In this document: positions 7,628-17,200 of the stretch, piece after piece
Layout of the letters: each line of letters starts with the position of its first letter
How positions within the stretch are numbered: the stretch's first letter is position 1
Source: Pandoraea faecigallinarum
GTDB lineage: Bacteria; Pseudomonadota; Gammaproteobacteria; Burkholderiales; Burkholderiaceae
Assembly (NCBI RefSeq): GCF_001029105.3
Contig: NZ_CP011807.3
Span: 3,286,001 to 3,350,000 of the forward strand
Length of the DNA stretch: 64,000 bases
Direction: 5' to 3'
Notes under the pieces: model-generated
What the model saw: only the letters and a program-made list of their open reading frames with translations
Database searches by the model: none
Told to the model about the DNA's origin: nothing
Position numbers and translations under genes: made by a program

Positions 7628-7704
7628 CCACCCACCCGGCCACGGCCGAAGCACTGAAAGAGATTCTGCGGGTTACCTCGAGAGATTGGGAAATTCTGAC
7701 GTAA
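7624..7704 (+). CDS. possible 26-residue ORF after the methyltransferase
   Basis: An ATG overlapping the methyltransferase stop (ATGA) opens 26 codons with a plausible helical product (ATAEALKEILRVTSRDWEIL). The coupling by overlap continues the pattern of the operon, but the length is too small for much trust. The terminator at 7730 follows. Confidence 0.3.
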   Translation: MTTHPATAEALKEILRVTSRDWEILT

Positions 7705-7729
7705 GCGCCGCCGGCGCTCGATTGGATAG

Positions 7730-7760
7730 CGGGGACGCCCTTGTTAGCGCGTCCCCGTTT
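7730..7760 (+). terminator. Rho-independent terminator of the phage early operon
   Basis: A perfect 9-base stem, CGGGGACGC at 7730-7738 with its complement at 7749-7757, is followed by TTT and a T-rich tail. It separates the long early operon from the excisionase and integrase genes. A second small hairpin (AGCGCC/GGCGCT) lies just upstream near 7704-7718. Confidence 0.75.
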
Positions 7761-7804
7761 GCATTTTGATGAGCGGGAAACCGCGAGAGATCGGAGTGTG
7801 AGCG

Positions 7805-8137
7805 ATGGACGAAAAGGCCCTCACCTTGCAGCAGGTGGCCGAGCGCCTGCAACTGTCTTACGGCACCGTGTTTGCGATGCGGCATCAGATCGGATTCCGC
7901 CTGCCGGGTTCACGTGTGTGGCGCGTTTGGCCTACACAGCTTGCCGAATTCTCGAAAAAACGAAACAATCTGACCCGGCTGTCGCTGCGGGTCGGTGGAG
8001 AAAACGAATGCCCATCCGCAAAAATGCAAGTTCCGGTATCTGGTGGATTGATATCCGCGCGCAAGGCATCCCGAGAATTAGACGCTCTACTGGCACAACC
8101 GACCGCCAAGCGGCGCAGGAGTACCACGACCGCGTAA
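7805..8137 (+). CDS. excisionase-like helix-turn-helix protein
   Basis: The gene encodes 110 residues. The first 50 (LTLQQVAERLQLSYGTVFAM, then RVWRVWPTQLAEF) form an excisionase-type helix-turn-helix of the HTH_17 kind. Such proteins bend att DNA and set the direction of integrase. The C-terminal 43 codons overlap the start of the integrase gene in another frame, an arrangement typical of compact xis-int pairs. The start follows GGAG with slightly long spacing. The role rests on position and fold; it could be a regulator instead. Confidence 0.65.
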   Translation: MDEKALTLQQVAERLQLSYGTVFAMRHQIGFRLPGSRVWRVWPTQLAEFSKKRNNLTRLSLRVGGENECPSAKMQVPVSGGLISARKASRELDALLAQPTAKRRRSTTTA

Positions 8138-9081
8138 AGGCCGAGTTGTGGCGTAGCGCGAAGTTTGGGGAGGAGCGGGACCACACCTTTGACGAAGCCG
8201 CCCTAGGCATGCTGAAGCTCGCAGAGGGCCAAACAAGCTACGACAAGAAGGTGCTGCACGTGACTTACTGGCGCTCCGTCATCGGGGAGAACACGCCGGT
8301 CCGCTCTTTAACCGCCGGCAAGATCATGCAGGGCTTGCCAACTCACACAACGAACAAGCACCGCAAGGCTACGCCTCTCGAACCCGCGACGAAGAATCGC
8401 TATCTCGCGACGATCAAGCGCATCCTGAATTTGGCGCACGCATGGGGATGGATTGACCGCGTCCCCAAGTTGAGCCGGTTTGACGAGCCTGACAAGCGAG
8501 TGCGCTGGGAGCCACCTTCCGTCATCGCCAAGGTGCTCGAAGCGCTCACGCTGGAATGGATGCGCGATATCTGCCTCGTTGCCGTGGCGACAGGGATGCG
8601 TGAAGACGAACTACGTTCGCTAGAACCGTCGCACGTAGATCTGCCGCGTGGCAATGCGTGGGTGGTATCGGAGAACGCCAAGTCTGGATATGCCCGATCT
8701 GTACCGTTGAACGCCGATGCTATCGAAGTTCTTCAACGCCGATTGCTGAAAGCGAAGAAGTACGTGTTCGAGCGCCCTTCGGTCGATGGAAAGACGCGCA
8801 AGATTAGCCAGGTCGATGCACGCTGCCTCAGACGGGCGTGTGAGGTGGCCGGGATCGAGGACTTTCATTTCCACGACTTCCGCCACACCTGGGCAAGTTG
8901 GCACGCACAGAACGGTACGCCGCTCATGGTGCTAAAAGACTTGGGTGGCTGGGAGACGATCGAGATGGTCCAACGCTATGCCCACCTCTCGCCGTCGCAT
9001 CTCGCACATCATGCGCAGACGGTCACGTTTTGGTCACAGCAAGACCAGAAAGAAAAAACGCCGCTGGTCAGAGCGGCGTAA
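8008..9081 (+). CDS. tyrosine-type integrase
   Basis: The gene encodes 357 residues from the ATG at 8008 (GGTGGAG upstream); the frame is open further upstream but that stretch belongs to the excisionase gene. An N-terminal arm-binding/SAM-like region is followed by the catalytic domain: R198 in GMREDELRSL, K225, H289-x-x-R292 in HDFRHTWAS, W315 and the nucleophile Y324 in VQRYAH. All catalytic residues are present, so it should be active. The gene ends 24 bases from the 3' end of the tRNA-Ile2 gene, fitting integration into that tRNA. Confidence 0.9.
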   Translation: MPIRKNASSGIWWIDIRAQGIPRIRRSTGTTDRQAAQEYHDRVKAELWRSAKFGEERDHTFDEAALGMLKLAEGQTSYDKKVLHVTYWRSVIGENTPVRSLTAGKIMQGLPTHTTNKHRKATPLEPATKNRYLATIKRILNLAHAWGWIDRVPKLSRFDEPDKRVRWEPPSVIAKVLEALTLEWMRDICLVAVATGMREDELRSLEPSHVDLPRGNAWVVSENAKSGYARSVPLNADAIEVLQRRLLKAKKYVFERPSVDGKTRKISQVDARCLRRACEVAGIEDFHFHDFRHTWASWHAQNGTPLMVLKDLGGWETIEMVQRYAHLSPSHLAHHAQTVTFWSQQDQKEKTPLVRAA

Positions 9082-9104
9082 GGTACTGATACAACAGTGC
9101 TTTT

Positions 9105-9180
<76 letters not shown>

Positions 9181-9209
9181 ACAACTACCGGCGCTCGCTC
9201 AGGCAGCAA

Positions 9210-11849
9210 TCAATTGCCTTCGAGGAACGACTTGAGCTTGTCGGAGCGGCTCGGGTGACGCAGCTTGCGCAGCGCCTTGGCTTCGATCTGACGAATACGC
9301 TCGCGCGTCACGTCAAATTGCTTGCCCACTTCCTCGAGCGTATGGTCCGTGCTCATCTCGATACCGAAACGCATACGCAGCACCTTGGCTTCACGCGGCG
9401 TGAGCGAATCGAGCACGTCCTTTACGACGTCGCGCATACTACCATGCAATGCGGCGTCCGCAGGTGCTACCGTGCCAGTATCTTCGATGAAATCGCCCAG
9501 ATGCGAATCGTCGTCGTCACCGATCGGCGTTTCCATGGAGATCGGTTCCTTCGCGATCTTCATGATCTTGCGGATCTTGTCCTCCGGCATTTCCATCTTC
9601 TCGGCCAACGTCGCCGGATCCGGCTCGACACCGGTTTCCTGCAAGATCTGACGCGAGATCCGGTTCATCTTGTTGATCGTTTCGATCATGTGCACCGGAA
9701 TACGGATGGTACGTGCCTGGTCGGCAATCGAACGCGTGATGGCCTGACGAATCCACCACGTCGCGTACGTCGAGAACTTGTAACCACGACGGTATTCGAA
9801 CTTGTCCACCGCCTTCATCAGGCCAATGTTGCCTTCCTGAATCAGATCCAGGAATTGCAGACCACGGTTCGTGTACTTCTTCGCAATCGAAATCACCAGA
9901 CGCAAGTTCGCTTCGGTCATTTCGCGCTTGGCCTTGCGGGCGCGGCGCTCACCTTCCGACATCTTGCGATTGACGTCCTTCAATTCCGCCAGCGGCAACA
10001 CCACCCGTGCTTGCAGGTCGATCAACTTCTGTTGCAGTTCCTGCACGGCCGGCACGTTACGCTCAACCACCGAGCTATAAGCCTTGTTGTCGGCCACGAC
10101 CGTGTAGATCCAGTCGAGGTTGGTTTCGTTGCCCGGGAAACGCGACACGAAATCCGCGCGCGGCATGCCGCACTTGTCGACCACGATGTTCAGGATCGCG
10201 CGCTCAATGTTGCGCACTTCGTCCACTTGCGAGCGCAGCGTGTCGCACAGACGCTCGACCGTACGCGCCGTGAAGCGGATGGTCATGAGCTCAGCCTGGA
10301 TCGACTCGCCAGCCTTCACGTACGGCTTCGACTGATAGCCTTCCTTCTCGAACGCACGGCGCATCTTGCCGAACCAGTCGGCGATCACGGCGAACTTGGC
10401 GAGCGAGTCACGCTTGAGTTGCTCGACCTGCGCCGCCGTTGCCGCGCCGCCGTTGCCGCCATCCTCTTCCTCGTCGCCTTCCTCTTCTTCCTCTTCCTCC
10501 TCTTCTTCGTCCGCATCGGCGTCGAAATCTTCTTCCTCGGAGGCAGCGGCGGCCGCATTGGCTTCCGCGTTCGGGTCGATCAGGCCGTCGACCACTTCGT
10601 CGATACGCATTTCTTCGCGCTCGACCTTCTCGGCCATGGCCAGAATTTCGGCGATCGTCGTCGGGCAAGCGGAGATGGCCTGCACCATGTGCTTGAGGCC
10701 TTCTTCAATGCGCTTCGCGATCTCGATCTCGCCTTCGCGCGTAAGCAGCTCGACGGTACCCATTTCGCGCATATACATACGCACCGGGTCAGTCGTGCGA
10801 CCAAATTCGGAATCGACGGTCGACAGGGCCGCTTCCGCCTGCTCCTCCACTTCGTCGTCCGTTGCCGCGTTCGGCGCATTGTCGTTGAGCAGCAGCGTCT
10901 CGGCATCCGGCGCCTGCTCGTAGACGGCCACGCCCATGTCATTAAACGTTGCGATCACGCCTTCCAGCGCGTCGCCCTCCACCACATCGTCGGGGAGGTG
11001 GTCGTTGATCTCTGCAAAGGTCAGGAAGCCTCGTTCCTTGCCCAGCTTGATCAGTGTCCTCAGCTTGCCACGACGTTCCTCAAGTTCCTCGGCCGTACCG
11101 GGCTGGTGCGAGGAAAATGCGTCCTTGAGCAGTGCTTTCTCTTTTGCCCGGCGATCACGCGCCTTCTGCTTTTCCACTTTGGTCTGATCTTCGTTCACGG
11201 GTTGATCGTTAGTATTCGCTGCGACGTTCTGCTCCGCCGTGGCCGTAGTCTTCGCGGCTCTGCCGCGTGCTTTAGGGACGACCGGCTCAATTGCCGCCGG
11301 CGTAACCTCCACCACTGCCTCCGGTTTGCTGGAAGCCCCGGTCTTGCGTGGGGCTTTCGTCGCAGGTGTACTGCGGCCCGCCAGGCGCGAAGCCTTGGCG
11401 GTAGTTGCGCTCTTCGCGCTTTTTTCAGCGAGTTCTCGGGCCTGCGGTTTCCCGCCTGCCGTTGCCTTCGTGGCCGTTGCCGCCCTAGTCGCCTTGACCT
11501 TGACTGGCGGCTCGGACTTCACCGTCGGCCTGGCTGCCTTCGCAGCCCTCGCCGTCGTGGCGGTCGCACCCTTGCGCTTGGTGACATCGGTCACCTTCGC
11601 AGCCGTCTTGCCGGTCGCTCTCTTGGCACCGGCGGCTGCCTTGGTTTGCGTGGTACGTTTCGCCGAACTTGCCTGGCTGGCTGTCTTCTTCGTGGCTCGC
11701 GACGCCGCGCCGGCTTTTCCCGCAACGACACTTTTCGCAGATCGAGACGCCCCCTTCCCACCGGATGCCGCCGCCGCGCCTGTCGCGCGCTTTGCCGTCG
11801 GTGAAGGGATTACCGCCTTTTTTCCGCTGGTCGTTGTCGTCTTTGCCAT
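9210..11849 (-). CDS. rpoD: RNA polymerase sigma-70 factor RpoD
   Basis: This is the housekeeping sigma factor, 879 residues from the ATG at 11849 ([11 protein letters not shown]); an ATG ten codons upstream is less likely. The C-terminal half has the conserved regions: region 2 with [20 protein letters not shown] and [10 protein letters not shown], region 3, and region 4 ending in [17 protein letters not shown]. The unusual part is an extension of about 220 residues rich in Ala, Lys and Thr, like histone H1, before region 1.1 ([18 protein letters not shown]). A glutamate run near residue 450 lies in the non-conserved region. dnaG is upstream, and tRNA-Ile2 directly downstream. Confidence 0.97.
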   Translation of the reverse strand: MAKTTTTSGKKAVIPSPTAKRATGAAAASGGKGASRSAKSVVAGKAGAASRATKKTASQASSAKRTTQTKAAAGAKRATGKTAAKVTDVTKRKGATATTARAAKAARPTVKSEPPVKVKATRAATATKATAGGKPQARELAEKSAKSATTAKASRLAGRSTPATKAPRKTGASSKPEAVVEVTPAAIEPVVPKARGRAAKTTATAEQNVAANTNDQPVNEDQTKVEKQKARDRRAKEKALLKDAFSSHQPGTAEELEERRGKLRTLIKLGKERGFLTFAEINDHLPDDVVEGDALEGVIATFNDMGVAVYEQAPDAETLLLNDNAPNAATDDEVEEQAEAALSTVDSEFGRTTDPVRMYMREMGTVELLTREGEIEIAKRIEEGLKHMVQAISACPTTIAEILAMAEKVEREEMRIDEVVDGLIDPNAEANAAAAASEEEDFDADADEEEEEEEEEEGDEEEDGGNGGAATAAQVEQLKRDSLAKFAVIADWFGKMRRAFEKEGYQSKPYVKAGESIQAELMTIRFTARTVERLCDTLRSQVDEVRNIERAILNIVVDKCGMPRADFVSRFPGNETNLDWIYTVVADNKAYSSVVERNVPAVQELQQKLIDLQARVVLPLAELKDVNRKMSEGERRARKAKREMTEANLRLVISIAKKYTNRGLQFLDLIQEGNIGLMKAVDKFEYRRGYKFSTYATWWIRQAITRSIADQARTIRIPVHMIETINKMNRISRQILQETGVEPDPATLAEKMEMPEDKIRKIMKIAKEPISMETPIGDDDDSHLGDFIEDTGTVAPADAALHGSMRDVVKDVLDSLTPREAKVLRMRFGIEMSTDHTLEEVGKQFDVTRERIRQIEAKALRKLRHPSRSDKLKSFLEGN

Positions 11850-11912
11850 AGCGATCTCGCTTGCCAGAAAACAGCCCACTGAAAACTTTCCATTATAGCA
11901 CGCGGGCTTACC

Positions 11913-13796
11913 TCAACTTCGCGTGCCGCCTGTGCCGGCCGAAGCCAGCCATCGCTTCAATTCGTCGCGCTCGCGCGACAGCGCCTGAGCGTGGCGCAAT
12001 TCATCGGACGTCAGCGACGCCCGCTTGAAAATCGTCTCCAGCGCTTCGCACAACCGGTCGTAATGCAGGCGCCGGATCGCACTGCGCAACTCTGTGAGTC
12101 GCAGGGCGATCTGCTCTTCACGACGCTCGACCTGCGCTTCGTCTTCCGGGTCGAACAACATCAGATCGCGCGCATTCTCCTCAAAGGAAAGGATTTCGCG
12201 AATGATGTCGTCGAAACTCGCCCAGTTCGGCGAAATCTTCAACCGGTCAGACATATAACGGAAGTCCGCCTCTGCCCCCATTTCGCGGCAAAGCGTCAGC
12301 ACTTCCGAGAAAATCTCGCCGTGATGACCCATCTCCCGCAATATCTTGGTCTCTTCTTCCGTCAATTCGTTTCCAAGCGCCGGAAACATCAGCAAGTTCT
12401 GTAGTGCCCGGTGCTCGGTGCCCACGACACGACGCTTCTCGCGTTTGGCAGGCGCCTTATCCCATGCGTTCTGACGGCGGGCAGCGCCGATGTGCAATTC
12501 GCACAGTTCCGCAACCTCGTTCACCGAACTGCCCACCCGCTCGGCCAGCGCGTGGATGATCTGCCCGCGCAACGCGTTCGCCGGCATTTGCTGCAACAGC
12601 GGCTTGGCTTCGAACAAGGCTCGCGCCCGGCCTTCCGGCTGGTGCATTTCCTTGCCCGCCGTAACCTCTCCGATCAGGAACTGCGACATCGGCATGGCAC
12701 GCGATACTTCATCAGCGAATGCCTGCGCGCCGTGCTCTCGCACGTAGCTGTCCGGATCGTGCTCGCTCGGCAAAAACAGAAACTTGAAACTGCGATTGTC
12801 GTCGGCGTGCGGCAAACAGGCTTCGAGCGCGCGGCGCGCCGCCCGGCGCCCTGCCGCGTCGCCATCGAAGCTGAACACCACCGTCTCGGTCTGGCGCAGC
12901 AGCTTCTGTACGTGCATCGGCGTGCATGCGGTGCCCAGCGTAGCCACCGCCTGCGGGAAGCCGAGTTGCGCGAGCGCCACGACATCCATATACCCTTCGA
13001 CCACCAGCACGTAACCGGCATCGCGAATGCCGATACGCGCCTCGAATAACCCGTAAAGCTCGCTCCCCTTGCTGAAGAGCGGCGTTTCAGGCGAATTCAG
13101 ATACTTGGGCTCGCCCTTGTCCAGCACGCGTCCGCCGAAGGCGATCACCTGGCCCTTCGTATTACGGATCGGGAACATGATCCGGTCGCGAAAACGGTCG
13201 TAACGCCGCTTCGTACTGCCCGCTTCGCCCTTTTCGCTCTCGATGACGAGTCCGGCATCGAGCAACTGGTCGTCGCGGTAGTTCTCGAACGCGGCTTCGA
13301 GGTTCTGCCACCCATCGGGGGCATAGCCCAGACCGAAATGCGCGGCGATTTCGCCCGTCAACCCACGTCGCTTCAAGTACTCGATCGCCACCGGCGCGCC
13401 ACGTAACTGCTTACGGTAGTAATCGCACGCGCGCGTCATCACGTCCACCAGCCCGAGGGTCTGCGCACGTTGCGCGGCGGGTGCCGGCGCGCCCGGCATC
13501 GGCGCCTCTCGCGGCACGTCCAGCCCGACATTGCGGGCCAGCTCCTCAACGGCTTCGACAAATCCGAGTCCGGCATGCTCCATCAGGAAGCTGATCGCGC
13601 TGCCGTGCGCGCCGCACCCGAAGCAGTGGTAGAACTGCTTGGTGGGACTCACCGTAAATGAGGGCGACTTCTCGTTATGAAAGGGGCACAGCCCCATGAA
13701 GTTTGCCCCGCCCTTTTTCAACTGAACGTAACGGCCCACCACCTCGACAATATCGACGCGGTTGAGCAAATCCTGCAAGAACGACTGGGGAATCAC
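11913..13796 (-). CDS. dnaG: DNA primase DnaG
   Basis: This enzyme makes the RNA primers for DNA replication. At 627 residues it is close to the family norm. The N-terminal CHC2 zinc finger has C37, H40, C58 and C61 (CPFH...CFGCG). The TOPRIM catalytic domain follows, with VVEGYMDVVAL and FDGDAAG, and the C-terminal part should bind DnaB helicase. The gene sits in the classical macromolecular-synthesis cluster between yqeY and rpoD; the gap to rpoD is 63 bases, so co-transcription is likely. Confidence 0.97.
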   Translation of the reverse strand: MIPQSFLQDLLNRVDIVEVVGRYVQLKKGGANFMGLCPFHNEKSPSFTVSPTKQFYHCFGCGAHGSAISFLMEHAGLGFVEAVEELARNVGLDVPREAPMPGAPAPAAQRAQTLGLVDVMTRACDYYRKQLRGAPVAIEYLKRRGLTGEIAAHFGLGYAPDGWQNLEAAFENYRDDQLLDAGLVIESEKGEAGSTKRRYDRFRDRIMFPIRNTKGQVIAFGGRVLDKGEPKYLNSPETPLFSKGSELYGLFEARIGIRDAGYVLVVEGYMDVVALAQLGFPQAVATLGTACTPMHVQKLLRQTETVVFSFDGDAAGRRAARRALEACLPHADDNRSFKFLFLPSEHDPDSYVREHGAQAFADEVSRAMPMSQFLIGEVTAGKEMHQPEGRARALFEAKPLLQQMPANALRGQIIHALAERVGSSVNEVAELCELHIGAARRQNAWDKAPAKREKRRVVGTEHRALQNLLMFPALGNELTEEETKILREMGHHGEIFSEVLTLCREMGAEADFRYMSDRLKISPNWASFDDIIREILSFEENARDLMLFDPEDEAQVERREEQIALRLTELRSAIRRLHYDRLCEALETIFKRASLTSDELRHAQALSRERDELKRWLASAGTGGTRS

Positions 13797-13865
13797 TGGA
13801 TCGGTGCCATCGCAACGCGGTGCCGAACCGTCGCAACCGCGACGGCTCCGTACCGCACCACTGGA

Positions 13866-14312
13866 TTACGCAGCCAACGCCGCCTTCACTTGCGCGGACA
13901 CGACGGTCATGTCGGCGCGACCGGCCAGCAGGCCCTTGAGCACGCCCATCACCTTACCCATGTCCTGCGGACCCGCAGCGCCCGTTTGCGCCACTGCCGC
14001 CTTGACCGCCTGCGCGACTTCCTCTGCCGAAAGTTGCTCAGGCATGTAGACCATGAGCACTTCGAATTCGGCGGCCTCCTTGTCGGCCAGATCGGTACGG
14101 CCGGCAGCCTGGAACTGGCTGATGGAATCCTTGCGTTGTTTGATCAGCTTGTCGACGATGGCGACCGTAGCGGCATCATCGAGCGTGATGCGCTCGTCGA
14201 CTTCTTTTTGTTTGATGGCTGCAAGCAGCAAACGGATGGTCCCCAGTTTATCGGCGGCCTTGGCACGCATGGCCGCCTTCATGTCTTCGTTGATGCGTTC
14301 TTTCAGACTCAT
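13866..14312 (-). CDS. GatB/YqeY domain protein
   Basis: The gene encodes 148 residues of the YqeY family, which resembles the tRNA-binding tail domain of GatB. Key segments are MSLKERINEDMKAAMR and the late GKVMGVLKGLLAGRADM. Its precise role is unsettled. It is the usual neighbour of dnaG and rpoD in Betaproteobacteria. The start at 14312 is fixed by family length; an open frame extends upstream but is non-homologous. I found no rpsU between it and the flavoprotein gene, although rpsU is often its upstream neighbour. Confidence 0.9.
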   Translation of the reverse strand: MSLKERINEDMKAAMRAKAADKLGTIRLLLAAIKQKEVDERITLDDAATVAIVDKLIKQRKDSISQFQAAGRTDLADKEAAEFEVLMVYMPEQLSAEEVAQAVKAAVAQTGAAGPQDMGKVMGVLKGLLAGRADMTVVSAQVKAALAA

Positions 14313-14343
14313 GAGCAGGGATTCCGGAATTCGATTACGTTTT

Positions 14344-14349
14344 AGTGTA
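14344..14349 (-). promoter_or_regulatory. possible -10 element before yqeY
   Basis: TACACT on the minus strand lies 31 bases before the yqeY start. No good -35 element is visible at 17 bases. The site would allow transcription of yqeY-dnaG-rpoD beyond the terminator at 14451-14495. Confidence 0.3.
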
Positions 14350-14450
14350 GTGCATGCCGCCCCAAAGAAAAGGACGACGACGGCGTGCCACTTACCATCC
14401 CAAAACCGCTGCCGTTGCACTGGCGCAGGATTGAGCAGGGCACAAAGCAC

Positions 14451-14495
14451 AAAAACCCGCTTGATGAAACGATCACGGACGCGATCACAAGCGGG
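14451..14495 (-). terminator. terminator of the candidate small RNA
   Basis: On the minus strand CCCGCTTG (14488-14495) pairs with CAAGCGGG (14456-14463) and is followed by five U residues at 14451-14455. It sits well upstream of yqeY, so it must end a separate transcript. Confidence 0.7.
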
Positions 14496-14657
14496 CTCGC
14501 CGGAGACTCGGACCGCCACGGCGCAGGCTTCGCCAACCCAAGTCGCCGCTGACGGGTCGGACGCAACATCCCGCGCAATACGCCGGAGTCGTCTCGCCCA
14601 CAGGCGTCGACCACTTCCCAAGCGGCGATTGCTGCCGATTCGGCGCCGTCTCCACGA
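14451..14657 (-). ncRNA. candidate structured small RNA between the flavoprotein gene and yqeY
   Basis: About 207 bases can fold into one long imperfect hairpin. GGAGAC (14648-14653) pairs with GTCTCC (14502-14507); inside, TCGCCGCT pairs with AGCGGCGA over 8 bp, and GGTCGACGC pairs with GCGTCCGACC with one bulge, separated by asymmetric bubbles. A TACACT box lies 8-13 bases upstream of the likely start, and a terminator with a U-run ends it. A 135-codon frame covers the region but matches nothing I know. The rod-with-bubble shape recalls 6S RNA; I cannot confirm the family. Confidence 0.45.
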
Positions 14658-14664
14658 AGGAAAG

Positions 14665-14670
14665 AGTGTA
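14665..14670 (-). promoter_or_regulatory. -10 box of the candidate small RNA
   Basis: TACACT on the minus strand, overlapping a second box TATGCT just upstream, places a start near 14657, only 4 bases before the predicted base of the RNA hairpin. The -35 region is weak. Confidence 0.4.
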
Positions 14671-14752
14671 GCATAGTGCGCGAGTGGCCGTCTATGACAG
14701 CGCGTCGCCTTTGGGTCACCGGGTCGGGCGGCCCTGACGTGTCGCCCAAGGG

Positions 14753-16003
14753 TCAGCCCGGAACACTGCCGGCGGCCCGCGCCGACGCGATGCTGTCGGA
14801 CATCGCCCCGGCACATGCCACGGCGGACGCCCACGCCCATTGGAAGTTGTAACCGCCGAGCCACCCTGTCACGTCGACGACTTCGCCAACAAAGTGCAGG
14901 CCGGGCTGCGTGCGCGATTCCAGCGTCGCCGAAGACAACGCCCTGGTATCCACGCCGCCGCGCGTCACCTCCGCCTTGCGCCACCCTTCCGAGCCGCACG
15001 GTTTGAGCGTCCAGCCCGAAAACGCCTGCGCCAGCGTGCGCAACGCCTTATCCGGCAATTCCTGCACGCGGGCCTGTGGCGAGAGTCCGCTATTCGCGAC
15101 CCATGCGTCCGCGAGGCGCGCTGGTACCCATTGCGCCAGCAGGTTGCCCAATTGACGTTTGGAGGTGGCCTTCGCCTCGAACAATGCAGCCTCGATCTCG
15201 AACGCAGGCGCCAGATCGAGCGTGATCGGCTGGCCGGGCGTCCAGAAGCTGGAAATTTGCAGAATGGCGGGCCCGGAGAGTCCACGGTGCGTGAACAGCA
15301 GGTCTTCGAGGAAGCTTCCCGCTTCCTTTCCCTTGCCCGTACTCACCTCGACTTCGAGCGACAGGCCCGACAGACCAGCGAAAGGCGCCCAGGTGGACGC
15401 ATCGAACATCAGCGGCACGAGCGCCGGGCGCGGTTCGACGATCTCCAGGCCGAACTGACGCGCAACACGATAACCCCAGTCCGTCGCTCCGATTTTCGGA
15501 ATCGACAACCCTCCGGTCGCGATCACCAGGCGTTTGGCCGCGATATGCCCCGCATCCGTCGTCAAATGATAACGATGCAGACCGCCCGCCTCCGTATAGG
15601 CGACGGTGTGGACCGCGCAGGGCATGCGCCAGTGCACGTGCCCCGTGGCACACTCCTTTCGCAGCATGTCGATGATGTCTTCCGCGCTTTCGTCGCAGAA
15701 GAGCTGACCGCGATGCTTTTCATGCCACGCGATGCGGTGGCGCTTGAGCAGGTCCAGAAAATCGCGCGGCGTATAACGCGCCAGCGCCGAACGGCAAAAA
15801 CGCGGATTCTCCGACAGGTAATTTGCCGGCCCGGCGTTGATATTGGTGAAATTGCAGCGGCCGCCGCCCGAAATGCGGATCTTCTCCGCCAGACGCGTCG
15901 CATGATCGATCAGCACCACGCGCAAACCCAATTGCCCGGCCACGGCCGCACACATCAGGCCGGCCGCGCCGGCGCCCACGATCGCTACATCGAACTTTTC
16001 CAT
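14753..16003 (-). CDS. BaiN/HI0933-type NAD(P)/FAD-dependent oxidoreductase
   Basis: The gene encodes 416 residues from MEKFDVAIVG; an ATG three codons upstream at 16012 is the alternative. The dinucleotide-binding motif VGAGAAGLMCA opens the protein, followed by the family signature ISGGGRCNFTN and VIATGGLSIPKIGATDWGY. Members are soluble flavoproteins, some acting on unsaturated rings or as reductases of unknown substrate; the name BaiN comes from bile-acid dehydroxylation and should not be read as function here. The gene diverges from tsaD with about 90 bases between starts. Confidence 0.88.
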   Translation of the reverse strand: MEKFDVAIVGAGAAGLMCAAVAGQLGLRVVLIDHATRLAEKIRISGGGRCNFTNINAGPANYLSENPRFCRSALARYTPRDFLDLLKRHRIAWHEKHRGQLFCDESAEDIIDMLRKECATGHVHWRMPCAVHTVAYTEAGGLHRYHLTTDAGHIAAKRLVIATGGLSIPKIGATDWGYRVARQFGLEIVEPRPALVPLMFDASTWAPFAGLSGLSLEVEVSTGKGKEAGSFLEDLLFTHRGLSGPAILQISSFWTPGQPITLDLAPAFEIEAALFEAKATSKRQLGNLLAQWVPARLADAWVANSGLSPQARVQELPDKALRTLAQAFSGWTLKPCGSEGWRKAEVTRGGVDTRALSSATLESRTQPGLHFVGEVVDVTGWLGGYNFQWAWASAVACAGAMSDSIASARAAGSVPG

Positions 16004-16041
16004 GGCGCGCATTGTAACCGGCAGCCGCGGGGGCCGACTGG

Positions 16042-16047
16042 TATACT
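16042..16047 (+). promoter_or_regulatory. -10 box upstream of tsaD
   Basis: TATACT lies 48 bases before the tsaD start in the short divergent region shared with the flavoprotein gene. No strong -35 is visible. Confidence 0.4.
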
Positions 16048-16094
16048 TCCGGCCTCTCCTTATTCATTGACGCTGCGCGCCACCCCCTTCCGCC

Positions 16095-17126
16095 ATGCTG
16101 GTTCTAGGCATTGAAAGCTCCTGTGACGAAACCGGACTCGCCCTCTACGACACCGAGGCGGGGCTGCTCTCGCACGCGCTCCATTCGCAAATTGCCATGC
16201 ATCGCGAGTACGGCGGCGTGGTGCCCGAGCTGGCGTCGCGCGACCACATCCGTCGCGCCCTGCCGTTGGCCGAGGAAGTGCTGGCGCAGGCCGGCAAACC
16301 GCTCAGCGCCATCGACGCCATTGCCTATACGCAAGGCCCCGGGCTGGCCGGCGCCCTGCTCGTGGGCGCCAGTGTCGCGAACGCCCTGGCTTTCGCGCTC
16401 GAGCGTCCGGTCGTGGGCGTACATCATCTCGAAGGTCACCTGCTGTCTCCGCTGCTCGCGCCGGACGCCCCCGGCTTCCCATTCGTGGCACTGCTGGTCT
16501 CGGGCGGCCACACCCAGTTGATGGAAGTGCGCGCCTTCGGCCAATACGCGATGCTCGGCGAAACGCTGGACGACGCCGCCGGCGAAGCGTTCGACAAGAC
16601 CGCCAAGCTGCTGGGGCTGGGTTATCCCGGCGGCCCGGCCGTCTCGCGTCTGGCAGACTTCGGCACCCCCGGCCGTTTCGACTTGCCGCGTCCGATGAAG
16701 CATTCCGGCAATCTCGATTTCAGCTTCAGCGGGCTCAAGACCGCGGTGCTCACGCAAGTGCGCAACCTCGGCGGTAACGTCTGCGAACAGGAGAAGGCTG
16801 ACCTCGCACGCGGTTTTGTCGACGCCATCGTCGAAGTGCTCGTCGCCAAGTCGATGGCGGCACTCAAGCAAACCGGCATGAAGACGCTGGTGGTCGCGGG
16901 CGGCGTGGGGGCAAACGCACAGCTTCGTGCCGGCCTGAACGAAGCGGCACGTCGTCGCGGCTACCGCGTGCACTATCCCGATCTCGCGTTCTGCACGGAT
17001 AACGGCGCGATGATCGCCTTTGCCGGCGCGATGCGACTCAAGCACTGGCCGGACGAGGCCGACAGCGAGTACGCCTATACCGTTCGCCCCCGCTGGGATC
17101 TCGCCGATATCGTGCGTAGCGTCTGA
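16095..17126 (+). CDS. tsaD: tRNA N6-threonylcarbamoyladenosine transferase TsaD
   Basis: TsaD transfers the threonylcarbamoyl group to A37 of ANN-decoding tRNAs with TsaB, TsaE and TsaC. It has 343 residues, the usual length. The start [13 protein letters not shown] is the classical N-terminus, HLEGH (residues 111-115) carries the metal-binding histidines, and the ASKHA phosphate loops include [12 protein letters not shown]. An in-frame earlier start is not needed. The gene converges on folE2 and shares its terminator. The nearby tRNA-Ile2 and tRNA-Arg(CCU) are both ANN-decoding and thus expected substrates. Confidence 0.97.
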   Translation: MLVLGIESSCDETGLALYDTEAGLLSHALHSQIAMHREYGGVVPELASRDHIRRALPLAEEVLAQAGKPLSAIDAIAYTQGPGLAGALLVGASVANALAFALERPVVGVHHLEGHLLSPLLAPDAPGFPFVALLVSGGHTQLMEVRAFGQYAMLGETLDDAAGEAFDKTAKLLGLGYPGGPAVSRLADFGTPGRFDLPRPMKHSGNLDFSFSGLKTAVLTQVRNLGGNVCEQEKADLARGFVDAIVEVLVAKSMAALKQTGMKTLVVAGGVGANAQLRAGLNEAARRRGYRVHYPDLAFCTDNGAMIAFAGAMRLKHWPDEADSEYAYTVRPRWDLADIVRSV

Positions 17127-17149
17127 TTTTGCAACGGCCGATGCCCATC

Positions 17150-17177
17150 AAAAAACCGCTCCGAGGAGCGGTTTTTT
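17150..17177. terminator. bidirectional terminator between tsaD and folE2
   Basis: AAAAAACCGCTCC and its inverted copy GGAGCGGTTTTTT form a near-perfect palindrome with a short loop. Both strands end in a U-run, so it serves both convergent genes. Confidence 0.85.
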
Positions 17178-17200
17178 GATGCCGACGCTTCGCCGCGCCG

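Noticed and set aside
14313..14752. rpsU (ribosomal protein S21) expected beside yqeY
   Set aside because: Neither strand of this stretch encodes an S21-like peptide, so I do not annotate it.
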